A stretch of 28,756 bases of DNA, taken from NCBI GenBank assembly GCA_023411175.1, contig JAEYPB010000097.1:1-28756 (forward strand). The letters run 5' to 3'. This DNA comes from Bacillota bacterium (GTDB taxonomy: Bacteria > Bacillota > Clostridia > Christensenellales > Aristaeellaceae). Shown here piece after piece: positions 1 through 10,245 of this stretch (position 1 is the stretch's first letter; each line of letters opens with the position of its first letter). The position numbers and the translations under genes are program-made. The notes beneath the pieces are model-generated. The model ran no database searches. It was given only the letters and a program-made list of their open reading frames with translations, and had not been told where the DNA came from.

Positions 1-85
1 GTATACTGGTGGCGTTATCCCGCTCCCCGTGCACGCCGGTTGGATCGATTGGAATCCTGCAGAAGAACGTTTGCGGGAGACGGGT

Positions 86-613
86 TTACTTTCTGTCAAA
101 GTAGACCGACTTGCCCGATGCGGACAGCGGTATCCCCATGATGACCTTTACGTCCTCCTCCATCAGCTTCAACGAGAGCGCGGCGCGCCCCGCAGAGTAG
201 AAGATTCGGTTGTCGATGCGGTTGTCCGCCGCGAGGGACACCGCCGAGCCCAGCGCGATGCCCTGATCCATCGGGTCGTAGACGCAGGTCGCCCCCGCGT
301 CCCGGCAGGCAGCGCAGGTGGGAAAGCCGCAGTAGCCGCAGTTGAGCCCCCGCACCGAAAGGCGGGTGCCGATCAGAACCACCGCGTGGCTGAGCCGCAC
401 GTTTTTCGCGTCCCGGATGAAGGAGGCCGCGCCGAGCGCCTCGCCAAGGCGATCCATCTCTTCAGCCAGCGCGTCCTTTTCTTCGCCGGTTACGACCATC
501 GTCCGGATGTAATCGATGCCCCTGGTCTTGGGCGCGGTGCGCGCTGCGGCGCACATGCGAAAAGCTGTCTCCATGATCGCGGCCTGCTCGCCGTGCTTCT
601 CATCGTACAGCAT
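86..613 (-). CDS. DUF2148 ferredoxin-like Fe-S protein
   Basis: A 175-residue protein of the DUF2148 (ferredoxin domain-containing) type, whose biochemical role is not known to me. A cysteine cluster, CGYCGFPTCAAC at residues 92-103 plus Cys110, has the look of an iron-sulfur ligand set. The N-terminal stretch AARTAPKTRG (residues 23-32) is typical of the family. The ATG starts 2 bases after the stop of the Dabb gene, and the end of that gene supplies a GAGGAGG ribosome binding site, so the two are probably translated together. It is the last gene of the folC operon. Family membership is fairly sure. A redox or electron-transfer role is inferred only from the cysteines. Confidence 0.82.
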   Translation of the reverse strand: MLYDEKHGEQAAIMETAFRMCAAARTAPKTRGIDYIRTMVVTGEEKDALAEEMDRLGEALGAASFIRDAKNVRLSHAVVLIGTRLSVRGLNCGYCGFPTCAACRDAGATCVYDPMDQGIALGSAVSLAADNRIDNRIFYSAGRAALSLKLMEEDVKVIMGIPLSASGKSVYFDRK

Positions 614-615
614 CT

Positions 616-912
616 CTACGCCTCCTCGATCACGTAGTCGCAGGCGACGGAAGCCTCCCGCACTTCGTGCATCCGCTTTTTGACCGGCTGATGGGCCGGG
701 TGATCCTGATAGGCGTCGAAGCTCGCCCGATCCCGGAAGACGGTGACGAGCGCCACGTCGTAGCTGCGCTGGCTTCCGAGGAAGTCCGCGCCGGCCTCGA
801 GGCTGACGAGGCCGTCCACCTTGCCGACCATCGAGTAAAAACCCTCGACAATGGAGGGAATCTCGTTTTTGTACTCGGGCTTGATTTTAAACAGGACGAT
901 GTGACGGATCAT
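616..912 (-). CDS. Dabb family (stress-responsive A/B barrel) protein
   Basis: A 98-residue protein with the Dabb-domain pattern: an opening MIRHIVLFKIK strand, a central SLEAGADFLGSQRSYDVALVTVF segment, and the late FDAYQDHPAHQPVKK helix with its conserved HP pair. Dabb proteins are small dimeric alpha/beta barrels found in bacteria and plants. Most bacterial members have no assigned reaction. Two in-frame ATGs are possible. The upstream one (918) sits only 1 base from AAGGAGG, while the one at 912 sits 7 bases from it, so 912 is chosen. It lies 31 bases after folC and 2 bases before the DUF2148 gene. Family is confident, function unknown. Confidence 0.85.
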   Translation of the reverse strand: MIRHIVLFKIKPEYKNEIPSIVEGFYSMVGKVDGLVSLEAGADFLGSQRSYDVALVTVFRDRASFDAYQDHPAHQPVKKRMHEVREASVACDYVIEEA

Positions 913-943
913 GGGCATTCCTCCTTATTTCCGCCGGCTGGGG

Positions 944-2224
944 CTATGCCTGCACGCCGGTCAGCTTCATCAGTTCGCCGACGAGGTACAGGGAGCCGCA
1001 GGCGACGACCACGCCCTCCGGCCCCGCCTCGTCCCGCGCGGCCCGCAGCGCCTCCGAAGGAGAGGGCACCGCCGTCGCGGGCGCGCCGTGGGCGCGGTAG
1101 ATTTCCGCCAGCGCCTCCGAGGGCAGGGCGCGGGGGCCTTCCACCTGGGTGGCGATCACCGCTGCCGCGCCGGGGACGAGGATTTCGGCGCAGGCCTCGG
1201 GCTGCTTGTCCCGCATCATCGCGGTGACCAGGACGATCCGCTTACCCGGAAGGAACTCGTCAATGTACGCCCTGAGCGCCCGCGCCGCCTGGGGGTTGTG
1301 GGCACCGTCCAGCAGCAGGCGGTCGTCCGCCCAATCCAGCCGCCCGGGCCAGCGCGCGTCCTGAAGCCCGCGGGAGGTCTCCTCCGGCGTAAGTGCCCAG
1401 CCCCGGCCGGCCAGCGCGCTGAGCGCCGCCAGCGCCAGTTGGGCGTTCTCGAGCTGATGCCGCCCCGCGAGGTTCAGGTGTGCGTCCACCGGGCCGATGT
1501 GCGGCACATCGCAGCGAAAAGACGCGCCGCGGGGCGTGATCCCGCGAACCTCGACGGGCAGGCGCTCCGCCTTGAGAAGCGGCGCGCCGCGCTCGAGGCA
1601 GACCGCCTCGATCACCCGCGTCGCCTCCGGGTTCTTCTGGGGATAGAGCACCACCGGGCGGCCGGGTTTTATGATGCCCGCCTTCTCGAAGGCGATCTTT
1701 TCAATGGTGTCGCCCAGCTGTTCCATGTGGTCAAGGCCGATGTTCGCGATGACGCTGGCCTCGGGGAGGATGACGTTGGTGGGGTCAAGCCGCCCGCCGA
1801 TGCCGGTTTCGATCACCGCTATGTCCGCGCCCGCCTCATAAAAAGCCAGATAGGCGATCGCCGTGCCCAGCTCAAAGGCGGTGGGCGCGAGATGGGGCAT
1901 GGATCGGACCGCTTCGTATACGCGGTTCCCGGCCCGCTCGAAAGCCGGTTCGGAAATGGGCACGCCGCCGATGCGGATGCGCTCCCGGTATTCCACGAGG
2001 AAGGGCGAGGTGTACAGCCCCGTCCGGTAGCCGTTTGCGCGCAGCGCCGACTCGATCAGCGCGCATACCGAGCCCTTGGCATTGGTGCCGGCTGCGTGTA
2101 CGCACTTGAGCGCTCTTTCCGGGTTTCCCAGCGCGCCCATCAGGGCGTGCATGTTGTCAAGGCCGTTTTTTTCGCCAAACCGGCGTGCGCCATGTATCCA
2201 GTCGATCAGTTCGCTCGAACGCAT
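944..2224 (-). CDS. folC: Folylpolyglutamate synthase / dihydrofolate synthase
   Basis: FolC adds glutamates to folates in an ATP-dependent Mur-ligase-type reaction, and in many bacteria also makes dihydrofolate from dihydropteroate. The 426-residue length is normal. Visible marks are the P-loop GTNAKGS, the following YTSPFLVEYRERIRI block, the ELGTAIAYLAFYEAGAD helix, the ETGIGGRLDPTNV motif, and the late LLDGAHNPQA segment of the C-terminal domain. The start at 2224 is chosen because a GAGG lies 5 bases upstream; a frame extension to 2245 lacks a comparable site. It heads an operon with the Dabb and DUF2148 genes and has its own promoter at 2302-2330, divergent from the DegV gene. Assignment is secure; the balance between the two activities cannot be read. 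Confidence 0.95.
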   Translation of the reverse strand: MRSSELIDWIHGARRFGEKNGLDNMHALMGALGNPERALKCVHAAGTNAKGSVCALIESALRANGYRTGLYTSPFLVEYRERIRIGGVPISEPAFERAGNRVYEAVRSMPHLAPTAFELGTAIAYLAFYEAGADIAVIETGIGGRLDPTNVILPEASVIANIGLDHMEQLGDTIEKIAFEKAGIIKPGRPVVLYPQKNPEATRVIEAVCLERGAPLLKAERLPVEVRGITPRGASFRCDVPHIGPVDAHLNLAGRHQLENAQLALAALSALAGRGWALTPEETSRGLQDARWPGRLDWADDRLLLDGAHNPQAARALRAYIDEFLPGKRIVLVTAMMRDKQPEACAEILVPGAAAVIATQVEGPRALPSEALAEIYRAHGAPATAVPSPSEALRAARDEAGPEGVVVACGSLYLVGELMKLTGVQA

Positions 2225-2301
2225 ACGTACCTCATACCATCGCAATGCATCGGCCCGCCTTGCCGGGCGGAGCCGTAGTTTTCAAGGGATCCATGTGCTC
2301 C

Positions 2302-2330
2302 ATTATTCCCCAGGCGGCGGCGCATGTCAA
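2302..2330 (-). promoter_or_regulatory. Promoter of the folC operon
   Basis: On the minus strand there is a perfect TTGACA (2330-2325), a 17-base gap and AATAAT (2307-2302). It lies about 80 bases before the chosen folC start. Confidence 0.8.
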
Positions 2331-2356
2331 CCGCTTTCCCGTTATAAAACCCGCGC

Positions 2357-2385
2357 TTGTGTCCCGCGCGCATCGATGGTATAAT
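2357..2385 (+). promoter_or_regulatory. Promoter of the DegV gene
   Basis: TTGTGT (2357-2362), a 17-base gap and a perfect TATAAT (2380-2385), 42 bases before the GTG start at 2427. It is divergent from the folC promoter. Confidence 0.75.
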
Positions 2386-2426
2386 GGACAAAATCAACTT
2401 CAGATTAAAAATAAAGGAGGGGTTCG

Positions 2427-3308
2427 GTGTATAAGCTGTTTACGGACGTGATGTGCGACCTTCCGCTGGACTATATTGACGCCCACGGGCTCGAGGTCAT
2501 CCCGCTCAGCGTTCTGATCGACGGCGAGGACTATACCCTCGCCGCAGACCCCACCGCCCCCGGTTGCATCGAGCCCAGCGAGTTCTACCGTCGCCTGCGG
2601 GAGGGCGCCAACGCCAAGTCCGCCCAGGCCACATCGGAGAAGATCACGGAGATGATGCGGCCCTACCTTGCGGACGGGCAGGACGTACTGTACCTGGCGT
2701 TTTCTTCGGGGCTGAGCGGCACCTGCGGAAGCGGGCAGGTGGCGCGGGATCAGCTGCTCCAGGAGTTCCCGGAGCGAAAGGTGATCGTCGTGGACACGCT
2801 GTGCGCGTCGCTGGGGCAGGGGCTGCTCGTCCACCTCGCCGTTCAAAAGGCCGAGACGGGGCTCTCCATCGAGGAAGTGGCCGCCTTCGCCGAGGAGATG
2901 AAGCTGAGGATCCACCACTGGTTCACGGTGGACGATCTGAACTTTTTGAAGCGCGGCGGCCGGGTTTCCGGCGCGGCAGCGTTCATCGGCACGATGCTCT
3001 CCATCAAGCCCGTGCTCAACGTGGACGACGAGGGGCATTTGATCCCCAAGGAAAAGCAGCAGGGCAGGAAGCGCGCGCTGAAGGCGCTGGTGGACCACAT
3101 GAAGGACAACTGTTTGGATCCCGCAGGATACCCCGTCTTCCTCTCCCACGGTGATTCGCGGGAGGATGCGAAGTACGTGGAGGGGTTGATCCGGGAAAAG
3201 TGGGGCGTGGGCGTCGAGATCCTCAACTTCGTCAACCCAGTCATCGGCTGCCACTCCGGGCCGGGAACCATCGCGCTGTTTTTTGTCGGAGACAGGCCCC
3301 GCGGGTAA
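2427..3308 (+). CDS. DegV family (fatty-acid-binding) protein
   Basis: A 293-residue DegV protein, the usual family length. DegV/FakB proteins hold a fatty acid and, where characterised, present it to a fatty-acid kinase. Supporting features are the N-terminal TDVMCDLP segment (often TDSTCDLP), the FSSGLSGTCGSG lipid-binding loop, and the WFTVDDLNFLKRGGRVSGAAAFIGTMLSIKPVL block that is a strong family hallmark. The start is GTG, placed 7 bases after a strong AAAGGAGG. The next gene begins 35 bases downstream and is probably cotranscribed. No FakA kinase is in the window, so participation in a fatty-acid kinase system is inference. Confidence 0.92.
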   Translation: MYKLFTDVMCDLPLDYIDAHGLEVIPLSVLIDGEDYTLAADPTAPGCIEPSEFYRRLREGANAKSAQATSEKITEMMRPYLADGQDVLYLAFSSGLSGTCGSGQVARDQLLQEFPERKVIVVDTLCASLGQGLLVHLAVQKAETGLSIEEVAAFAEEMKLRIHHWFTVDDLNFLKRGGRVSGAAAFIGTMLSIKPVLNVDDEGHLIPKEKQQGRKRALKALVDHMKDNCLDPAGYPVFLSHGDSREDAKYVEGLIREKWGVGVEILNFVNPVIGCHSGPGTIALFFVGDRPRG

Positions 3309-3343
3309 GCCCGTTCATTTAGCTACGAAGGGACGGATCGCAT

Positions 3344-4279
3344 GTGTTTGGTTTCAGGCCGGACGGAAGGCGCCTGATGAAAGGCATCGACCCGATTGTT
3401 CAATTTACGCCCTACATCATGCCCACGCGGGCGGACGCGCAGAATTTCTGCCGGCAGACGCTGGACTATGACGTGCTCGCCGATTACATCAAGGCCGCCC
3501 ATGAGAAGGGGCACAACCTGACGTTCATGTCGATCGTCATCGCCGCGTTTGTGCGCACGGTGTCCCAGTGCCCGGAGCTCAACCGCTTCATCATGAACAA
3601 GCAGATCTACGCCAGAAACCGCATTTCTGTTTCGTTTGTGGTGCTCAGGCGGCGGTCGGACGACAGCATCATGGAGTCGCTGGCCAAGGTGGATTTCGAG
3701 GCCACGGATACCGTCTTTGACGTGGGCCGCAAAATCGAGGAGGCCGTCGGGCAGGGGCGCGTGGATAAAAACACCAACCTGACGGACATGTTCGCGCGGA
3801 CGCTGCTCGCGATTCCGGGCCTCGCCACGTTGGTGGTGGGGATTGTGAAGCTCCTCGACCGCTACGGCCTGATGCCCAGCCTCGTCTATAAGGCAAGCCC
3901 CTTCCACACATCCATGTTCATCACCAACATGGCCTCGATCAACATGACCTACCTCTACCACCACCTGTACAACTTCGGCACCACGTCGATCTTCCTCGGG
4001 TTGGGTAAGATCGAGCGGGCGCTGAAGCCCCTGGGCGGCGGAAAGATCGGCTACAAGAACCAGCTGCCCATCGGCGTCGTAACCGACGAGCGCATCTGCG
4101 GCGGTGCTGGGTACGCCCGAGCGTTTTCGGTGATGCAGAAGTATTTCCGCGACCCGAGCCTGATGGAAGTGCCGCCGGAGAACGTCAATTTCGAAACCGA
4201 GCCGATCTACCTGCGCAAGGCCAGGAAGGCCAAAGAGAAGGCCGAGAAGAAGGCCGTGAAAATCGCGAAGGCGGGCTGA
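3344..4279 (+). CDS. 2-oxo acid dehydrogenase E2 / CAT-fold acyltransferase-like protein, active site not conserved
   Basis: A 311-residue protein similar to the catalytic domain of 2-oxo acid dehydrogenase E2 subunits (chloramphenicol acetyltransferase fold), but with no lipoyl or subunit-binding domain in front. The family's active-site DHRxxDG block appears here as D248-E-R-I-C-G-G254, so both the general-base histidine and the aspartate are replaced. The C-terminus is a lysine/alanine-rich tail. GTG is taken as start because the MFGFRPDGRR opening resembles relatives; an ATG at 3377, with GGAAGG before it, is possible. It follows the DegV gene by 35 bases and is closed by a terminator. 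Fold assignment is good, but normal E2 chemistry is unlikely and the real role is unknown. Confidence 0.75.
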   Translation: MFGFRPDGRRLMKGIDPIVQFTPYIMPTRADAQNFCRQTLDYDVLADYIKAAHEKGHNLTFMSIVIAAFVRTVSQCPELNRFIMNKQIYARNRISVSFVVLRRRSDDSIMESLAKVDFEATDTVFDVGRKIEEAVGQGRVDKNTNLTDMFARTLLAIPGLATLVVGIVKLLDRYGLMPSLVYKASPFHTSMFITNMASINMTYLYHHLYNFGTTSIFLGLGKIERALKPLGGGKIGYKNQLPIGVVTDERICGGAGYARAFSVMQKYFRDPSLMEVPPENVNFETEPIYLRKARKAKEKAEKKAVKIAKAG

Positions 4280-4303
4280 CGGGGCTGCCAAAATCACCAT
4301 CGG

Positions 4304-4340
4304 AGGCGTAAAATCCGGCAGCGGAGTTTGCGCCTTTTTT
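4304..4340 (+). terminator. Intrinsic terminator after the acyltransferase-like gene
   Basis: AGGCGTAAA (4304-4312) pairs with TTTGCGCCT (4327-4335) with one G-T wobble, followed by a six-T run ending at 4340. Confidence 0.8.
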
Positions 4341-4370
4341 ACATTTTCACGCGAACCGGAAGAACCCCGC

Positions 4371-4399
4371 TTGTATGGAGCCAATGTGCGCGGTATACT
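4371..4399 (+). promoter_or_regulatory. Promoter of the half-size EamA gene
   Basis: TTGTAT (4371-4376), a 17-base gap and TATACT (4394-4399), 67 bases before the start codon at 4467. Confidence 0.65.
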
Positions 4400-4466
4400 G
4401 AAATGTGAAGGATATCCCTGCGATTCCGACCATCGGATAAACTTATGAAATAGAGTTGAGTGCGGA

Positions 4467-4880
4467 ATGTGGTTCCTCTTTGCGGTATTGTCGGCGGTTT
4501 TTGCCGCCGTGACGTCCATTCTGGCGAAGATCGGCATCAGCGGCGTGAACTCCAACCTGGCAACGGCCATTCGCACGGTCGTGGTGGTCGCAATGTCGTG
4601 GGGCATCGTTTTTTTGACGAACGCGCAGGGCGGCATTGCCGAGATCAGCAAGCGTAGCTGGCTCTTTTTGATCCTTTCGGGCATTGCTACGGGTGCCTCC
4701 TGGCTATGCTACTTCAAGGCGCTGCAAATGGGCGAGGTGTCCAAAGTCGTGCCGGTCGATAAGTTCAGCATCGTCATCACGCTGATTCTGGCCTATGCTT
4801 TTTTGCACGAGCAGTTTACCGTCAAGTCCGTCATTGGCGCGGCGCTGATTGCGGCGGGGACGTTTGTCATGATTCTGTGA
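4467..4880 (+). CDS. Half-size EamA (drug/metabolite transporter superfamily) membrane protein
   Basis: A 137-residue hydrophobic protein made of one EamA repeat instead of the usual two. About five membrane segments can be read, starting with FLFAVLSAVFAAVTSILAKIG. The TGASWLCYFKALQMGEVSKVVPVDKFSIVITLILAYAFLHE stretch is the EamA signature. Single-domain members are thought to pair in the membrane, as SMR proteins do, but the substrate is unknown. The ATG has only a weak purine-rich site (GAGTTGAGTGCGGA) upstream. It has its own promoter and a terminator, so it is probably a single-gene unit. It does not look like a broken long gene: the frame is closed neatly and no second domain follows. 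Confidence 0.85.
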   Translation: MWFLFAVLSAVFAAVTSILAKIGISGVNSNLATAIRTVVVVAMSWGIVFLTNAQGGIAEISKRSWLFLILSGIATGASWLCYFKALQMGEVSKVVPVDKFSIVITLILAYAFLHEQFTVKSVIGAALIAAGTFVMIL

Positions 4881-4936
4881 CAGCCGCGTTCGCGCACACG
4901 CACGCCAAAGGGCGAAGCGGCGCAGCCCTGTTTCTT

Positions 4937-4967
4937 GCGCGGACGCACGGTCGGCCGCGCTATTTTT
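4937..4967 (+). terminator. Intrinsic terminator after the half-size EamA gene
   Basis: GCGCGG (4937-4942) pairs with CCGCGC (4955-4960) across a 12-base loop, followed by TATTTTT. Confidence 0.6.
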
Positions 4968-4989
4968 CTGCAAATTCTTCTAAAGCGCA

Positions 4990-5018
4990 TTTACCCGCGC
5001 GCGCCGTTGCGATACAAT
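4990..5018 (+). promoter_or_regulatory. Promoter of azlCD
   Basis: TTTACC (4990-4995), a 17-base gap and TACAAT (5013-5018). The -10 box overlaps an ATG at 5017 in the azlC frame, which argues that this ATG is not the start. Confidence 0.75.
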
Positions 5019-5049
5019 GGGCAAAGTGACTTTACAGAGGGTGTTTGCA

Positions 5050-5769
5050 ATGCAATCTCGATCCGCGTGGTTTCGAAAAGGGGTCAAGGACGGCCTGCCC
5101 ATCGCGCTGGGATACCTCGCCGTGGCGTTCACGCTGGGCATATCGGCACGCAACGCCGGGTTTTCGCCGATGCAGGCGACGCTGATGAGCCTGACGCTCA
5201 ACGCCTCCGCCGGAGAATACGTGGGCTTCACGCTGATCGCCGCGGGCGCTGGCTATTTTGAAATCGCGCTGATGCAGGCGGTGGCCAACGCCCGGTACCT
5301 TCTGATGAGCTGCGCGCTCAGCCAAAAGCTGGACCCGAAGACGCCGCTCATCCATCGGCTCCTCATCGGCTACGACGTGACGGACGAGATCTTCGGCATC
5401 TCCATCGCCGTAGACGGGCGGCTCAATCCCTTCTACACTTACGGCGCGATGGCCGTCGCCATCCCCGGCTGGTCCATCGGCACCTGGCTCGGCGTGGTGA
5501 TGGGCAACGTGCTGCCCGGGCGGCTCGTCAGCGCCCTCAGCGTGGCGCTGTACGGCATGTTCATCGCCATCATCGTGCCGCCCGCCCGCAAAAACAGGCT
5601 CCTGGCCGTGCTGATCGTCTTCTCAATGGCGATGAGCTACGCGCTTGCGAAGCTGCCCGCGTTTGACTTTCTGTCTCCGGGGGTTCGGATCATCCTCCTG
5701 ACGGTGGTCATCTCCGGCGCGGCGGCCGTACTTTTCCCCGTTAGGGAGGCGCGGCGCGATGCGAACTAA
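5050..5769 (+). CDS. azlC: AzlC family branched-chain amino acid exporter, large subunit
   Basis: A 239-residue membrane protein of the AzlC family, which with AzlD exports branched-chain amino acids or their analogues. Hallmarks are the opening GVKDGLPIALGYLAVAFTLGISARNAG, the SLTLNASAGEYVGFTLIAAG segment and NARYLLMSCALSQKL. Several membrane helices follow to the C-terminus. The frame extends to an ATG at 5017, but that codon is inside the -10 box. The ATG at 5050, behind AGAGGGTG, is therefore chosen. Its end overlaps azlD by 11 bases, the usual tight pairing of the two subunits. Substrate is inferred from the family only. Confidence 0.92.
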   Translation: MQSRSAWFRKGVKDGLPIALGYLAVAFTLGISARNAGFSPMQATLMSLTLNASAGEYVGFTLIAAGAGYFEIALMQAVANARYLLMSCALSQKLDPKTPLIHRLLIGYDVTDEIFGISIAVDGRLNPFYTYGAMAVAIPGWSIGTWLGVVMGNVLPGRLVSALSVALYGMFIAIIVPPARKNRLLAVLIVFSMAMSYALAKLPAFDFLSPGVRIILLTVVISGAAAVLFPVREARRDAN

Positions 5770-6067
5770 CGTCTACGTCAGCATTTTCATCATGGCGGCC
5801 GTGACGTACCTGATCCGCGTATTGCCGCTGACGCTGATCCGGGGAGAGATCAAAAATCGGTATGTCCGGTCATTCCTATATTACGTTCCCTACGTGACGC
5901 TGGCGGTGATGACATTTCCCGCCATTCTGGACGCCACAGACAGCCCGCTTTCCGGCGCGGCGGCGCTGGCGGCTGGCGCGTTTCTCGCCTGGCGCGGCGC
6001 GAGCCTGTTCATGGTTTCGATGGTCTCCTGCGCGGTGGTGCTGGCGCTGGGGTTTCTGCCGGTCTGA
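5759..6067 (+). CDS. azlD: AzlD family branched-chain amino acid exporter, small subunit
   Basis: A 102-residue, almost wholly hydrophobic protein of the AzlD type, the small partner of AzlC. The TYLIRVLPLTLIRGEIKNRYVRSFLYYVPYVTLAVMTFPAI region is the typical AzlD core, and about four membrane segments fit. Its ATG lies inside the last codons of azlC (11-base overlap), so translation of the two is probably coupled. A strong hairpin terminator 65 bases downstream ends the operon. The pairing with AzlC makes the assignment solid. Confidence 0.92.
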   Translation: MRTNVYVSIFIMAAVTYLIRVLPLTLIRGEIKNRYVRSFLYYVPYVTLAVMTFPAILDATDSPLSGAAALAAGAFLAWRGASLFMVSMVSCAVVLALGFLPV

Positions 6068-6132
6068 TGAGGCTGAGCTCGAGGGTGGTTGCCGGTGCTA
6101 CAATGCCCGCCGCCTGACGGCAAGGACAGGAT

Positions 6133-6164
6133 AAAGGGCCTTCCCGGTTTCGGGAAGGCCCTTT
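6133..6164. terminator. Bidirectional terminator between azlD and bioY
   Basis: A perfect 14-bp stem, AAAGGGCCTTCCCG (6133-6146) with CGGGAAGGCCCTTT (6151-6164) around a GTTT loop. Short A and T runs at the ends suit both directions, between convergent azlCD and bioY. Confidence 0.8.
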
Positions 6165-6185
6165 GCATGTGCTGCTGAGCTCGGG

Positions 6186-6728
6186 TTACTCCGTCCAAAC
6201 GCTCGCCTGAAGCGGCGCGCGCAGGCGGCCTGCGAGGAGGGCGGCCAGGATGATCTTGACCGCGTCGCCGGGCAGGAAGGGGATCACGCAAAGCCCGAGG
6301 CTGGTGGCGAGGTCGCGGCCCGTCACGATCATGAACCACACGGTGCCCAGCGCGTAGCAGGCTGCAAGCCCGATGAGCATCGCCACCGACAGCATGGTGA
6401 AGTGGAAGTTCCACTTGCGGCTCAGAAGCCCCACGACGAATGCGCAGAGGATGTAGCCCGCGATGTAGCCGCCCGTCGGCCCCACCAGCTTGTGAAGTCC
6501 GCCCGAGAAGCCGGAAAACACCGGAACGCCCACCGCGCCCAGGAGTACGTAGACGAGCATCGAAATGAGGCCGTACTTCGGCCCCAGCAGCGCGCCCGCC
6601 AGGTACACCGAGAACAGCGCCAGGTTGATCGGCACCGGCTCCAGCGGGATCTGCACCTGGGTGAGGATGCCCGTCAGCGCGGCGAACGCCGCCGCAAGAA
6701 TCATGCCCTTGAGCGTCAGCTTTTTCAT
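6186..6728 (-). CDS. bioY: BioY biotin transporter substrate-binding (S) component
   Basis: A 180-residue membrane protein of the BioY family, the biotin-binding component of ECF-type importers. The QVQIPLEPVPINLALFSVYLAGALLGPKYG opening, GPTGGYIAGYI at residues 84-94 and the late FLPGDAVKIILAALLA helix are strong family motifs, and about six membrane helices fit. AAAGGAG lies 9 bases before the ATG. It follows the small GNAT-like gene by 22 bases at the end of the epimerase-uvrA operon. No energising EcfAAT genes are in the window, so it probably shares a module encoded elsewhere. I see no BirA-type operator, since there is little upstream space. Confidence 0.93.
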   Translation of the reverse strand: MKKLTLKGMILAAAFAALTGILTQVQIPLEPVPINLALFSVYLAGALLGPKYGLISMLVYVLLGAVGVPVFSGFSGGLHKLVGPTGGYIAGYILCAFVVGLLSRKWNFHFTMLSVAMLIGLAACYALGTVWFMIVTGRDLATSLGLCVIPFLPGDAVKIILAALLAGRLRAPLQASVWTE

Positions 6729-6750
6729 GGTTCACGACTCCTTTGGTAGT

Positions 6751-7379
6751 TTAATCATCCCACTGCGCCGCGTTTTCCATTGCGTGGGTGAGTTGGTCCG
6801 CGGTTTCGACCCGCCCGTCCGGAAGAAGGAAGGGCCGGATCAGCCGGAGCTTCAGCGCCTCGTCCCACTCCTCCGCCGGAACGCCCAGAAGCGGCGCGGG
6901 CGCGCGGGTTATCCCTGCCGCCCAAAGCGCGCCGGGGATGCGTTCGTCCGCATCCGGCGCGGCGGACAATTCCGAAAGGTTCCCGCCGTCCGCGTCCAGC
7001 CACAGAAGCAGCCGGTCGCCTTCGAAGAGCCCCAGCGGGTTCTTCAGGCGCGCAAAGTGGGCTTCCCATTCCTCCGGGTCCTCCCGGGTCAGCATGCCGC
7101 CAAAGCGGCCTGCGAAGAGCGCGTAGAGCCCCCGCACCGCGGCTCGGTGGGCATCCGTCAGCGGGACGAGGGGTTCCGGCGGCGCGGAGCGCGGCCTTGC
7201 GTAGCCCCGGCGCACCGTGATCCATCCCTCCGGCGCGGGGCCGGGCGCGCGCGCCGCCGCGAGGCATGCGCCCGCCTCCGCCGCGAGGTCGGAGAGCACC
7301 GCCAGTTCCTCCGGCGCGGCGCGGTCCATGTAAGCGCAGGGGATGCGCGTTCCGCTGATATAAATCCCGCGAAGGGACG

Positions 7380-7383
<4 letters not shown>
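6751..7383 (-). CDS. Hypothetical protein, possible degenerate GNAT (Eis-like) acetyltransferase remnant
   Basis: A 210-residue protein I cannot name with certainty. Its ATG overlaps the uvrA stop by four bases (ATGA), which supports it as a real, coupled gene. The run of an early strand-helix unit, a WITVRRGYARPR segment, LYALFAGRFGGMLTREDPEEWEAHF, then LSELSAAPDADERIPGAL and a final KLRLIRPFLLPDGRVETADQL recalls the middle and C-terminal parts of Eis-like GNAT proteins. The usual acetyl-CoA loop (RxxGxG/A) is not visible, so if related it has lost the catalytic core. It is rich in Ala, Arg, Glu and Pro. Treat the family link as tentative. Confidence 0.6.
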
Positions 7384-10220
<2,837 letters not shown>

Positions 10221-10245
10221 CGGTTTCTCCTTGCCCGTTGGGCGC

